A DNA stretch of 64,000 bases from Flavobacterium sp. I-STPP5a (lineage in GTDB: Bacteria; Bacteroidota; Bacteroidia; Flavobacteriales; Flavobacteriaceae): contig NZ_VHLM01000057.1 in the NCBI RefSeq assembly GCF_009764685.1, positions 145,956 through 209,955 of the forward strand, read 5' to 3'. Position 1 is the first letter of the stretch. Each line of letters starts with the position of its first letter. The notes beneath the pieces are model-generated. The model was not told where the DNA came from. It worked only from the letters and a program-made list of their open reading frames with translations, and made no database searches. This document shows, one piece after another, positions 9,661 through 17,409 of the stretch. The position numbers and the translations under genes are program-made.

Positions 9661-10212
9661 ATGAAAAAATTCCTGATCATCTTTGTTTTAATAACGTATT
9701 CCTCCATTTCAGCCCAAACCTATGTAAAAGCAAATGCTTTTACAACGCTTTTTACAATTCCTAATGTAGGGATAGAAACTAGTATTGGTAAAAAATCAAC
9801 TTTTCATTTTGATGCTCTTACTTCCTTCTGGAAATCTGTAAACGGTAAACCCAGAGAATTTTACACCTTTACTCCTGAATATAGATACCATTTCAAAGAA
9901 AAATATAATGGTTTTTATGCAGGTGCACATATAGGAGCTAGTATTTTTAATTTCCAAAAGTGGAACTATTTAAACACTAATAATTATGAAAAAGGAGTTG
10001 GTTATTTTGCAGGAGCAACTATAGGATATCAAGTAAAAGTAAGTGAAAAATTTATGATTGATTGCTTTTTAGGCGGTGGTTGGCATCAAGGATTTTACAA
10101 AGGATATGACTTGTATACAGGTGAACGCTATGAACCTGCAAAAAAATACAACAAAAGTGGAGAATCGCTTCCTTACAGAGGTGGTGTAATGATTTCTTAT
10201 AAAATAAATTAA
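9661..10212 (+). CDS. DUF3575-type outer-membrane protein
   Basis: A 183-residue exported protein with signal peptide (MKKFLIIFVLITYSSISAQ) and alternating beta strands rich in aromatic and glycine residues, as in small outer-membrane barrels. Segments such as GIETSIGKKSTFHFD and FTPEYRYHFKEKYNGFYAG match the DUF3575 pattern (family recalled from memory). It has its own promoter. Its stop codon overlaps the end of the convergent VF530 gene by 4 bp. Function unknown. Confidence 0.75.
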   Translation: MKKFLIIFVLITYSSISAQTYVKANAFTTLFTIPNVGIETSIGKKSTFHFDALTSFWKSVNGKPREFYTFTPEYRYHFKEKYNGFYAGAHIGASIFNFQKWNYLNTNNYEKGVGYFAGATIGYQVKVSEKFMIDCFLGGGWHQGFYKGYDLYTGERYEPAKKYNKSGESLPYRGGVMISYKIN

Positions 10213-10433
10213 AATTCATTTATACTTTTAACATATAAATCTTCAACCTGTTTACGAGCCCACTCCGTTTTTCTTAAAAAAGTCAAACTGGATTTAATAC
10301 TAGGATTACTTGAAAAACATTTAATTTTAATCAGTTCACTTAGAGTGTCAAATCCATAATGACTGACAAGCTTTTCTACTACTTGTTGAAGCGTTATTCC
10401 GTGTAGCGGGTCGTTTGATTTTATTTTTTCCAT
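10209..10433 (-). CDS. VF530-family DNA-binding protein (DUF2132)
   Basis: A 74-residue protein carrying the family signature almost end to end: SNDPLHGITLQQVVEKLV, then YGFDTLSELI, CFSSNPSIKSSLTFLRKT and WARKQVEDLY. The family is known from the Vibrio fischeri VF530 structure, a small helical fold with suspected DNA binding; no role is established. It converges on the DUF3575 gene with a 4-bp overlap of stop regions. A -7 element ends only 4 bp before its ATG, suggesting a leaderless mRNA. Confidence 0.9.
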   Translation of the reverse strand: MEKIKSNDPLHGITLQQVVEKLVSHYGFDTLSELIKIKCFSSNPSIKSSLTFLRKTEWARKQVEDLYVKSINEF

Positions 10434-10437
10434 TCTA

Positions 10438-10445
10438 CAAATATA
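10438..10445 (-). promoter_or_regulatory. -7 promoter element of the VF530 gene
   Basis: On the minus strand the sequence reads TATATTTG, then TAGA, then the ATG at 10433. The start site would fall at or within a base or two of the ATG. Confidence 0.6.
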
Positions 10446-10492
10446 AACAATCTAAAATTTATGATTTTATCTTCCCAAAAAAAAATTAAATA

Positions 10493-10978
10493 ATGAAAAA
10501 AGCAATACTTATTACAGTCCTATTGTTTTTCAATTTTTGCTTGGCACAGCAAAATGTGACTACATACTACTTCATAAGACATGCTGAAAAAGCAGACAAT
10601 TCTAAAAATCCTGATTTGTCAGAAAATGGACAAAAAAGGGCAAACCAATGGAATGCTATTTTCGCCGATGTTCACTTTGACGAAATTTACACTACTGATT
10701 ATAAAAGAACCATACAAACTGCAGCACCTACAGCTACAGCTAAAAATATTAAAACGAAACTGTACGATCTTAAGGATTTAAATATTGAAAATTTTAAAAA
10801 TGAAACTCTAAATAAAAAAGTCTTGATTGTAGGGCATAGCAATTCTATACCTAAGTTTGTAAACCAAGTTATCAAAAACAATTTGTTTCCAGATATTGAA
10901 GACACTGTTTTTGGAAACCTATATGTAATTACAATCACCGGTAATACCATAAGCTACCATTTATTGAAATTACCATAA
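10493..10978 (+). CDS. Secreted histidine phosphatase superfamily protein
   Basis: A 161-residue phosphoglycerate-mutase-like phosphatase with an N-terminal signal peptide ending near CLAQQ, so it should act in the periplasm. The phosphohistidine site is the RHAEK motif (Arg29-His30), with the second conserved histidine in LIVGHSNS (His115). An Arg in YKRTIQTA is the usual phosphate pocket residue. It resembles SixA-like and other short members more than glycolytic mutases. Substrate unknown. It stands between the VF530 gene and smpB; smpB has its own promoter, so it is probably monocistronic. Confidence 0.88.
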   Translation: MKKAILITVLLFFNFCLAQQNVTTYYFIRHAEKADNSKNPDLSENGQKRANQWNAIFADVHFDEIYTTDYKRTIQTAAPTATAKNIKTKLYDLKDLNIENFKNETLNKKVLIVGHSNSIPKFVNQVIKNNLFPDIEDTVFGNLYVITITGNTISYHLLKLP

Positions 10979-10981
10979 ACA

Positions 10982-11011
10982 TTGCTTGATATTTTAATTT
11001 TGCTACCTTTG
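10982..11011 (+). promoter_or_regulatory. Complete Bacteroidota promoter of smpB (-33 TTG, 19-bp spacer, -7 TACCTTTG)
   Basis: TTG at 10982-10984, 19 bp, then TACCTTTG at 11004-11011: a full match to the consensus. The ATG of smpB is at 11016, only 4 bp after the -7 element, so transcription should begin at or very near the start codon. Confidence 0.8.
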
Positions 11012-11015
11012 CACC

Positions 11016-11468
11016 ATGTTAAAAACAATTAATATTTACAATAAAAGAGCCAAATTCGATTATGAAATTATCGAAACATTTACGGCTGGAATCGTTTTGG
11101 CTGGTACTGAGATAAAATCAATTCGTTTAGGCAAAGCCAATATTACAGAAAGTTTTTGTGAATTCAGTAATCTTGAATTGTTTGCCATAAACACCTACAT
11201 TGAGGAATACTCTTTTGGGAATCAATTCAACCATAAAGCCCGTAGCGAACGTAAATTACTCTTAAATAAAAAAGAGCTTAAAAGTTTATCTAAAAGTGTT
11301 CAGGCTAAAGGCTTAACAATAGTTCCTCTTAAATTATTTACAAATGAAAAAGGAATGGCAAAACTTCAAATAGGTCTTTGTAAAGGAAAGAAAACTTATG
11401 ACAAACGAGAATCTTTAAAAGAACAGGATACAAAACGAGACTTAGAACGCATAAAAAAATCATTTTAA
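11016..11468 (+). CDS. smpB: SsrA-binding protein
   Basis: Small basic protein that binds tmRNA and delivers it to stalled ribosomes for trans-translation. The N-terminal KRAKFDYEI, then FTAGIVLAGTEIKSIRLGKANI, FCEF, and the C-terminal KGKKTYDKRESLKEQDTKRD are the full family signature. At 150 residues the length is normal. The tmRNA gene is not recognisable next to it. The promoter is so close that the message is probably leaderless, and the terminator hairpin begins within the last codons of the gene. Confidence 0.97.
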   Translation: MLKTINIYNKRAKFDYEIIETFTAGIVLAGTEIKSIRLGKANITESFCEFSNLELFAINTYIEEYSFGNQFNHKARSERKLLLNKKELKSLSKSVQAKGLTIVPLKLFTNEKGMAKLQIGLCKGKKTYDKRESLKEQDTKRDLERIKKSF

Positions 11469-11486
11469 ATTAAAATGATTTTTTTT
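11453..11486 (+). terminator. smpB terminator overlapping the end of the coding region
   Basis: AAAAAAATCATTTTA (11453-11467) pairs with TAAAATGATTTTTTT (11471-11485), followed by more T. The left arm contains the final lysine/serine/phenylalanine codons and the stop. Confidence 0.75.
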
Positions 11487-11593
11487 GTTTTTGGTAAAGG
11501 CTATTTTGATGAAAAATTACGATAGCTAAGCAGATTAATATATCTTATTTACTATTCCAAACCATTAAGGACAAATCTTTTTGGGGCTAAGCC

Positions 11594-11650
11594 AAAAAAA
11601 AAATCATCTTCAACTCTTATATCATAAAGCACTGAAAATGATTTTTTTTT
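11594..11650. terminator. Hairpin with T-runs on both strands, downstream of pcm
   Basis: AATCATCTTCA pairs with TGAAAATGATT (one mismatch). A-run before and T-run after allow termination on either strand; it probably ends the pcm transcript. The rest of the 185-bp gap shows nothing else recognisable. Confidence 0.55.
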
Positions 11651-11653
11651 GTT

Positions 11654-12295
11654 TTAATTCTTGTCTTCTAATAAGGGAACAAATCTAAATTCTCCAAATT
11701 CGTGCTTTTCAAATTGAGTTTCATTAATTCGAATCAGCAAAGTCATAATTTGCACGTCCTCACCTACGGGAATTACTAGCCTTCCTCCTATTTTTAATTG
11801 CGCCATCAACGGTTTAGGAATAATTGGCGCACCAGCCGTAACAATAATGCTGTCGAATGGAGCGTAATTAGGCAACCCTTTGTATCCATCACCAAACGAA
11901 GTGTGTTTAGGACGAATATTGAGTTTAGGAAATAAATTTGTAGTTTTTTTAAACAATTCATTTTGGCGTTCTACACTAAATACTTTAGCACCCATGGTAC
12001 ATAAAACTGCCGTTTGGTATCCCGATCCCGTTCCAATTTCTAATATTTTATCTTCCTTTTTTACTTCTAATAATTGCGATTGAAAAGCAACAGTGTACGG
12101 TTGTGAAATTGTTTGCCCTGCACCTATAGGAAAAGCCTTATCTTGATAAGCATAATCTTCAAAGCTTGAATCCAAAAATAAGTGACGTGGTATCTTTTTT
12201 ATGGCTTCCAAAACATTTTTATCCGTGATCCCTTTTTGCTCTAAAACGCTTACTAATTGATTCCGAAGTCCTTGATGTTTGGCTGTATCTTTCAA
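11654..12295 (-). CDS. pcm: Protein-L-isoaspartate O-methyltransferase, TTG start
   Basis: SAM-dependent repair enzyme that methylates isoaspartyl residues in aged proteins. The SAM-binding motif I is LEIGTGSGYQTAVL (about 85-98). Other family blocks are IPRHLFLDSSFEDYAYQDKA, GQTISQPYTVAFQ and the C-terminal GGRLVIPVG. The first codon is TTG at 12295, giving MKDTAKHQGLRNQL, the position where relatives begin; no ATG lies nearby in frame, so the non-ATG start is likely real. Length is 213 residues, normal. It is transcribed divergently from the Gfo/Idh/MocA gene. Confidence 0.93.
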   Translation of the reverse strand: MKDTAKHQGLRNQLVSVLEQKGITDKNVLEAIKKIPRHLFLDSSFEDYAYQDKAFPIGAGQTISQPYTVAFQSQLLEVKKEDKILEIGTGSGYQTAVLCTMGAKVFSVERQNELFKKTTNLFPKLNIRPKHTSFGDGYKGLPNYAPFDSIIVTAGAPIIPKPLMAQLKIGGRLVIPVGEDVQIMTLLIRINETQFEKHEFGEFRFVPLLEDKN

Positions 12296-12415
12296 AATTT
12301 ATTTTTTTATTTCTGTAAAAGTAGAAAAGAAAAATTGAAATCAAATATTGGTTTTTAAATAATTATTTAGCGTACAATTTGTCTAAATTCAATAATAGAT
12401 TAATCATTTTATTGC

Positions 12416-12423
12416 TATTTTTG
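12416..12423 (+). promoter_or_regulatory. -7 promoter element of the Gfo/Idh/MocA gene
   Basis: TATTTTTG fits TAnnTTTG, 16 bp before the ATG at 12440. It probably drives the series 12440-16886. Confidence 0.55.
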
Positions 12424-12439
12424 TAAAAAATACACCCTT

Positions 12440-13405
12440 ATGCTAAAAATTGGAGTATTAGGTGCTGGTCACCTAGGAAAAATACATTTGCGTTTATTAC
12501 AACAATCTGACAAATATGAATTGGTAGGGTTTTATGACCCAAATCAAGAGAATGCTGAAAAGATATCAAAAGAGTTTGGATACAAACATTTTAGTACTAT
12601 TGCAACTCTTATTCATGCTGTTGATGTAATTGATATAGTTACCCCAACGCTTTCACATTACAAATGTGCAAAAGTAGCGATCAAATCAGGGAAACATGTT
12701 TTTATTGAAAAACCGATTTCAAACACAGTGGAGGAAGCTGAAGAAATCATCGCTCTTGCCAATGAATATAATGTTAAAGGGCAAGTAGGTCACGTTGAAC
12801 GATTTAATCCTGCTTTCATAGCAACAAAAAACATGATTGAAAATCCCATGTTTATTGAAGCACACCGTTTGGCTGAATTTAATCCGCGTGGAACTGATGT
12901 CCCAGTGGTTCTAGATTTAATGATTCATGACATTGATGCTATTTTAAGTGTGGTTAGATCAAAAGTGAAGAATATTAGCGCCAGCGGCGTTTCGGTGATA
13001 AGTGACACCCCTGATATTGCAAATGCTAGAATTGAATTCGAAAATGGTTGTGTTGCCAACTTGACAGCAAGCCGAATTTCGATGAAAAACATGCGGAAAT
13101 CTCGTTTCTTTCAAAAGGACGCTTACATCTCTGTTGATTTCTTAGAGAAAAAATGTGAAGTGGTAAAAATGAAAGACGCTCCAGAGGTTCCAGGTGATTT
13201 TGATATGATTTTACAAAATGCCGAGGGTATAAAAAAACAAATCTACTTCTCCAATCCAGATGTTGAACAAAACAACGCCATTCTGGATGAGTTAGAATCG
13301 TTTGCAGATTCAATCAACAACAATACAACTCCAGTAGTGACTTTAGATCAAGCAACCGAAGCATTACGAGTTGCTTATCAAATTATTGATTGTTTTAAAA
13401 AGTAA
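12440..13405 (+). CDS. Gfo/Idh/MocA-family oxidoreductase
   Basis: NAD(P)-dependent dehydrogenase of 321 residues. The Rossmann motif GVLGAGHLGKIHL starts at residue 5. The family signature EKPISNTVEEAEEI lies at about 93-106 with the catalytic-type Lys, followed by GQVGHVERFNPA and the second-domain block VVLDLMIHDIDAIL. Such enzymes oxidise or reduce sugars, inositols or cyclitols; the substrate cannot be told. It is the first gene of a tight plus-strand series with a small membrane protein (6 bp gap), 3-hydroxybutyryl-CoA dehydrogenase (1 bp gap), DUF1015 and YggS. Confidence 0.9.
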   Translation: MLKIGVLGAGHLGKIHLRLLQQSDKYELVGFYDPNQENAEKISKEFGYKHFSTIATLIHAVDVIDIVTPTLSHYKCAKVAIKSGKHVFIEKPISNTVEEAEEIIALANEYNVKGQVGHVERFNPAFIATKNMIENPMFIEAHRLAEFNPRGTDVPVVLDLMIHDIDAILSVVRSKVKNISASGVSVISDTPDIANARIEFENGCVANLTASRISMKNMRKSRFFQKDAYISVDFLEKKCEVVKMKDAPEVPGDFDMILQNAEGIKKQIYFSNPDVEQNNAILDELESFADSINNNTTPVVTLDQATEALRVAYQIIDCFKK

Positions 13406-13411
13406 TCATTG

Positions 13412-14008
13412 ATGGAAAATAAGTTAGAAATTAAATATCGAAATCAAAAACAGTCTTTTGAAATTTTAGAAGATGAAATTATAGTAGATTTAGATACTCC
13501 AAAACACAAATTAAAGTACAACATCCCATTAGAAGAAATTAAAACGACACAGTACATAAATAAGACTAAAGAAGACTCTACTTCAATGTTATTGAATTTT
13601 TCTTTATTTTTAAATTTATCATTCATTTTATATTTAGTTGTTGATAATTTTAAGTTAAGCCCCGTTTTAGTCCAAAGTATTTTTCTAACTACCTCATTAG
13701 CATTCGTGGCTGTGATGAAGTTTTTTTTTGATGGACATGATGAAAAGCATATTGATTCTTCCAAACTTTTTTATTTTATCTACACAAAAAAAAATGCCGA
13801 AGAAGTAGATGATTATATCGAGTTAGTATATAAGAAACAGATCGATTTTTTCAGAAAAAAGTACTTTTTAATTGATCCTGTATTACCATATGGAGTCCAA
13901 AATGAGAGATATATTTGGCTTTACAGTAATAAATACATTAACGAAAATGAATACGAAGTAATAAAAGAAGATTTAGATAAATACTTCAGTTTTAACCCAA
14001 CACTATAA
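13412..14008 (+). CDS. Hypothetical membrane protein with two transmembrane segments
   Basis: I do not recognise a named family. From the ATG at 13412 (a TTG one codon upstream is also in frame) the product has 198 residues. A beta-rich N-terminal part (about 1-50) is followed by two hydrophobic spans at about 60-80 and 87-107, then a charged C-terminal region rich in aromatic and lysine residues. The layout recalls membrane-anchored bacterial PH-like proteins, but that is only an impression. It sits with 6-bp and 1-bp gaps between an oxidoreductase and a 3-hydroxyacyl-CoA dehydrogenase, so it is surely co-transcribed with them. Confidence 0.75.
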   Translation: MENKLEIKYRNQKQSFEILEDEIIVDLDTPKHKLKYNIPLEEIKTTQYINKTKEDSTSMLLNFSLFLNLSFILYLVVDNFKLSPVLVQSIFLTTSLAFVAVMKFFFDGHDEKHIDSSKLFYFIYTKKNAEEVDDYIELVYKKQIDFFRKKYFLIDPVLPYGVQNERYIWLYSNKYINENEYEVIKEDLDKYFSFNPTL

Positions 14009-14009
14009 T

Positions 14010-14897
14010 ATGAAAACAATAGCCGTAATCGGAGCAGGAACAATGGGTAATGGAATAGCTCATACCTTTGCACAAAGTGGTTTTACCGTAAAATTAATAG
14101 ATGTTTCAGAACAATCTCTGGATAAAGGAATGGCAACTATTGCCGCTAATTTAGATCGAATGATCACTAAAGGAAGCATCACCCAAGAGGATAAAGCAAA
14201 AACAATCACCAATATTATTACGTATACCGATATAAAAGACGGTGTTGTAGGTGTTGATCTAGTGGTAGAAGCTGCAACAGAAAATGTAGCATTAAAACTA
14301 AATATCTTCAAACAATTGAATGAAATTTGTTCGCAGGATACCATTTTGGCAACCAATACATCTTCAATTTCAATTACGCAAATAGGATCGGTTGTTACTA
14401 ATCCAGAACGTGTTATAGGTATGCACTTTATGAATCCGGTGCCTATAATGAAATTAGTAGAGATTATCCGCGGTTACAACACCTCAGATGAAGTTACAAA
14501 AACCATCATGAGTCTTTCTGAAAAACTAGGAAAAACTCCTGTTGAAGTGAATGATTATCCAGGTTTTGTAGCCAATAGAATTTTAATGCCAATGATCAAT
14601 GAAGCAATTGAGACTTTGTACAACAAAGTTGCGGGTGTTTACGAAATTGACACGGTGATGAAACTTGGAATGGGCCAACCCATGGGACCATTACAACTTG
14701 CAGATTTTATTGGCCTTGATGTATGTTTAGCCATTTTAAACGTAATGTATGATGGGTTCAAAAATCCAAAATATGCTCCATGTCCATTATTAGTAAATAT
14801 GGTTCGAGCTGGAAAACTAGGAATAAAATCAGGTGAAGGTTTCTACGATTATTCAGAAAGTAAAAAAGCAGAAAAGATTTCTAAACAATTTATTTAA
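14010..14897 (+). CDS. 3-hydroxybutyryl-CoA / 3-hydroxyacyl-CoA dehydrogenase
   Basis: Single-domain NAD-dependent dehydrogenase of 295 residues that oxidises 3-hydroxyacyl-CoA to 3-ketoacyl-CoA (or the reverse). Motifs are the Rossmann GAGTMGNGIAHTFAQ (about 7-21), VVEAATENVALK, the catalytic-histidine block GMHFMNPVPIMKLVEI, and NDYPGFVANRI. The C-terminal dimerisation domain has the PMGPLQLADFIGLD signature. It lacks an enoyl-CoA hydratase domain, so it is the HbdA/PaaH-like type and not a FadB fusion. It follows the small membrane protein by 1 bp. Role in fatty-acid or hydroxybutyrate metabolism is likely but not proved by neighbours. Confidence 0.93.
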   Translation: MKTIAVIGAGTMGNGIAHTFAQSGFTVKLIDVSEQSLDKGMATIAANLDRMITKGSITQEDKAKTITNIITYTDIKDGVVGVDLVVEAATENVALKLNIFKQLNEICSQDTILATNTSSISITQIGSVVTNPERVIGMHFMNPVPIMKLVEIIRGYNTSDEVTKTIMSLSEKLGKTPVEVNDYPGFVANRILMPMINEAIETLYNKVAGVYEIDTVMKLGMGQPMGPLQLADFIGLDVCLAILNVMYDGFKNPKYAPCPLLVNMVRAGKLGIKSGEGFYDYSESKKAEKISKQFI

Positions 14898-14938
14898 TGT
14901 CATAAAGTTTGAAAGTCAAAAGTCTAGAAGTCTGCATC

Positions 14939-14975
14939 TTTTAACTTTTGACTTTTAACTTTTGACTTTTAACTT
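14939..14975 (+). repeat. 14-bp tandem repeat (2.6 copies) between hbd-like and DUF1015 genes
   Basis: The unit TTTTAACTTTTGAC occurs at 14939-14952 and 14953-14966, with a 9-base partial copy after. Its inverted sequence GTCAAAAGT lies upstream at 14915-14923, so a hairpin can form just after the dehydrogenase gene. Function unknown. Confidence 0.8.
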
Positions 14976-14979
14976 AATT

Positions 14980-16200
14980 ATGGCCAAAATAGTTCCTTTT
15001 AAAGCAGTAAGACCTACCCGAGACAAAGTATGCCTTGTAACCTGTAGATCTTATGAAGAATATGTAAATGCTGAATTAGCAGCACAACTGGATTTTAATC
15101 CATTGTCTTTTTTGCACATATTAAAACCTGCCTATACCAATCAAGAAACTGTTTCATTTGAAAAAAGATACAAGCAAGTTCATCAAAAATACGAAGAGTT
15201 CAAAAACGAGATCATTCTTGTAAAAGATAAAAAGCCAGCAATTTACATTCATAAAATTGTTACTAAAACACAATCTTTTATTGGAATCATAGCAGGTACA
15301 AGTGTAGCTGATTATTGCAATGAAATCATTAAAAAACACGAGGATATCATTGCTTTTAGAGTTCGGTTGCTCAAAGAATACATGAGATATTCAGAGTTTA
15401 ATACAGAACCCGTTTTAATGACTTATCCTGATAATAAAACCATTGAAAACTGGATTTTTAATTGCACGCAGAAATTAGCTGATTTTGAATTTTCGACTAC
15501 AAAAAAAGAGATTCATTATTTATGGAAGATAGACGATCCACTTGAAATCAATTGGATTCAAAATATTTTTGAAAAAACAGATAGCCTTTATATCGCGGAT
15601 GGACATCATCGTACTGAAGCTTTAAAATTATTATCTGAGGAAAATACCGACACTCAAAACACGTCTAAGAATCATATATTAAGCTACTTAATATCTGAAA
15701 ACAACGTAAAAATTTACGAATTTAATCGTCTTGTAAAAGATTTAAATGGTTTAACAAAAGAGGAATTTATAACTGCGTTACAAAAGAATTTCAGTATTGA
15801 GAATAAATTACAACAACCTTTTCAGCCTTCTCAAAAACATCAGTTTGGGATGTATCTTGATAATGAGTTTTATAGTTTAGTACTTCGTAAAGAAAAGGAA
15901 GTATTCCATTCTGCCTTAGACAGTTTAGATACTCAAATTTTATACAAAGAAGTTTTATTACCCATTTTAGGTATTGAAGATTTACGAAATGACGAACGAA
16001 TTGAGTACCTTTCTGGAAAGCAATCCGTTTTAGAAGTAAAAAATAAAATTGATCAAGGCGAATTTGAAATCGGTTTTATATTATTTCCCTCAAACATAGG
16101 GGAAATTAAAGCATTGGCCGATGCTAATTTAATCATGCCTCCAAAAAGTACGTACATAGAACCTAAATTCAGAAGTGGATTAGTAGTTTATGAACTTTAA
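14980..16200 (+). CDS. DUF1015 family protein
   Basis: A 406-residue soluble protein from the ATG at 14980 (an upstream in-frame start at 14962 lies inside the tandem repeat and is disfavoured). The N-terminal MAKIVPFKAVRPTRDK and the central motif LYIADGHHRTEAL are the signature of DUF1015, a conserved family annotated as a predicted kinase-like or HPr-serine-kinase-like protein without settled function. In many bacteria it is found near serine and D-3-phosphoglycerate dehydrogenase genes; here it lies between a hydroxyacyl-CoA dehydrogenase and YggS, on the same strand. Confidence 0.88.
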   Translation: MAKIVPFKAVRPTRDKVCLVTCRSYEEYVNAELAAQLDFNPLSFLHILKPAYTNQETVSFEKRYKQVHQKYEEFKNEIILVKDKKPAIYIHKIVTKTQSFIGIIAGTSVADYCNEIIKKHEDIIAFRVRLLKEYMRYSEFNTEPVLMTYPDNKTIENWIFNCTQKLADFEFSTTKKEIHYLWKIDDPLEINWIQNIFEKTDSLYIADGHHRTEALKLLSEENTDTQNTSKNHILSYLISENNVKIYEFNRLVKDLNGLTKEEFITALQKNFSIENKLQQPFQPSQKHQFGMYLDNEFYSLVLRKEKEVFHSALDSLDTQILYKEVLLPILGIEDLRNDERIEYLSGKQSVLEVKNKIDQGEFEIGFILFPSNIGEIKALADANLIMPPKSTYIEPKFRSGLVVYEL

Positions 16201-16223
16201 TTTATAAAAATCAGGAATTCATC

Positions 16224-16886
16224 ATGTCAATAGCTACAAATTTACTTGGAATTAAAACGTCATTACCTGAGCATGTAACCTTAGTTGCTGTTTCAAAGAC
16301 CAAACCGGTTTCGGATTTGATGGAAGCTTATGAAGCTGGGCAACGCATTTTTGGAGAAAACAAAATCCAAGAAATGGCCGATAAATGGGAACAAATGCCC
16401 AAAGATATCGAGTGGCACATGATTGGTCACGTTCAAACGAACAAAGTAAAGTTTATGGCACCTTTTGTAAGTTTGATTCATGGTGTAGACAGTCTTAAAC
16501 TATTACAAGAAATTAACAAACAAGCGTTAAAAAATAACCGAATTATTGATTGTTTATTACAAATTTACATTGCCGAGGAAGAAACAAAATTTGGTCTTGA
16601 TCAGGATGAACTTGATTCCCTCCTAGCATCAAATGAATTCAAAGAACTGAAAAACATTCAAATCGTTGGATTAATGGGAATGGCTACTTTTACTGATGAT
16701 AAAGATCAAATAAAGAAAGAATTCACTCATTTGAAAACAATTTTTGAAAAAACAAAAAAACTGAAAACTGAAAACTGCCAACTAGACATCCTCTCAATGG
16801 GAATGTCCGGTGACTATCAACTTGCAATTGAATGCGGCAGTACCATGGTTAGAATTGGAAGTAGTATCTTTGGGGGAAGAAATTAA
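16224..16886 (+). CDS. YggS-family pyridoxal-phosphate homeostasis protein
   Basis: PLP-binding protein (PLPBP/YggS) of 220 residues that buffers pyridoxal phosphate rather than catalysing a known reaction. The PLP lysine is Lys26 in LVAVSKTKPV. Other family blocks are FGENKIQEM, EWHMIGHVQTNKVK, LLQIYIAEEETKFGL and the C-terminal phosphate-binding LSMGMSGDYQLAIECGSTMVRIGSSIFG. It is the last intact gene of the 12440-16886 series, 23 bp after the DUF1015 gene. Confidence 0.95.
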   Translation: MSIATNLLGIKTSLPEHVTLVAVSKTKPVSDLMEAYEAGQRIFGENKIQEMADKWEQMPKDIEWHMIGHVQTNKVKFMAPFVSLIHGVDSLKLLQEINKQALKNNRIIDCLLQIYIAEEETKFGLDQDELDSLLASNEFKELKNIQIVGLMGMATFTDDKDQIKKEFTHLKTIFEKTKKLKTENCQLDILSMGMSGDYQLAIECGSTMVRIGSSIFGGRN

Positions 16887-16909
16887 TTTCAATTTCAAAG
16901 TTGGTAAAA

Positions 16910-17278
16910 ATGCATGTAAACGAACCTAATTTTGATAAAATATACAATTTTGAAGACCGTTTAGTTAGATTTGCAGGAGAATGCATTTTCTTTGTTAGAA
17001 AACTAGAAAAATCTTATGAAATTGATTATTATAAAAATCAAATTATACGCTCCTCTGGAAGTTCAGCATTAAATTATGGTGAAGCTCAAGGTACTATTAC
17101 AAATAAAGATTTTATATTTAAAGTATAGCTTTCCGTAAAAGAACTCAAAGAGTCCAGAAATTCATTAAAAGTTCTGAATTACATAAAAGCAGGAGAATTA
17201 GAAGAAAGAAAATGGCTTTTGACAGAAGTTGAAGAATTAATCGCCATAGCTTCTAAAATGATAAACAACAAAAAATAA
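16910..17278 (+). pseudogene. Four-helix-bundle (S23 rRNA-associated) protein gene broken by one in-frame amber codon
   Basis: Read from the ATG at 16910 the frame gives MHVNEPNFDKIYNFEDRLV, then IIRSSGSSALNYGEAQ and TNKDFIFKV, then a TAG at 17126-17128. The same frame continues at once with LSVKELKESRNSLKVLNYIK up to a TAA at 17276-17278. The total of 122 codons plus stop equals the usual length of the four-helix-bundle family first known from 23S rRNA intervening sequences. At the TAG position the family usually has a residue such as Gln, so a single C-to-T change (CAG to TAG) would explain it. It may be a young pseudogene, a sequencing error, or a read-through gene. Confidence 0.8.
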
Positions 17279-17370
17279 TTCAATAACAATTACAATGTGT
17301 TTTCAATGGCAATAGAAATGGGAATTACAATTTTCAATTTTTAAAAATTACCATTGATTCACGATATTTA

Positions 17371-17407
17371 TTTTGAAATTGCTATTGATTTTTGAAATTG
17401 ATATTGA
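17371..17407 (+). repeat. Imperfect direct repeat of 18 bp before the exonuclease gene
   Basis: TTTTGAAATTGCTATTGA at 17371-17388 and the near-identical copy TTTTGAAATTGATATTGA at 17390-17407 end 2 bp before the ATG at 17410. A related inverted sequence (CAATGGCAATAG) lies about 65 bp upstream. The 131-bp gap is otherwise low-complexity. Confidence 0.7.
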
Positions 17408-17409
17408 AA

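Noticed and set aside
11487..11593. Possible tmRNA (ssrA) gene next to smpB
   Set aside because: No tRNA-Ala-like ends or tag-peptide reading frame could be seen; only terminator hairpins are present.
14939..14975. CRISPR-like repeat
   Set aside because: Copies are head to tail with no spacers and the unit is only 14 bp.
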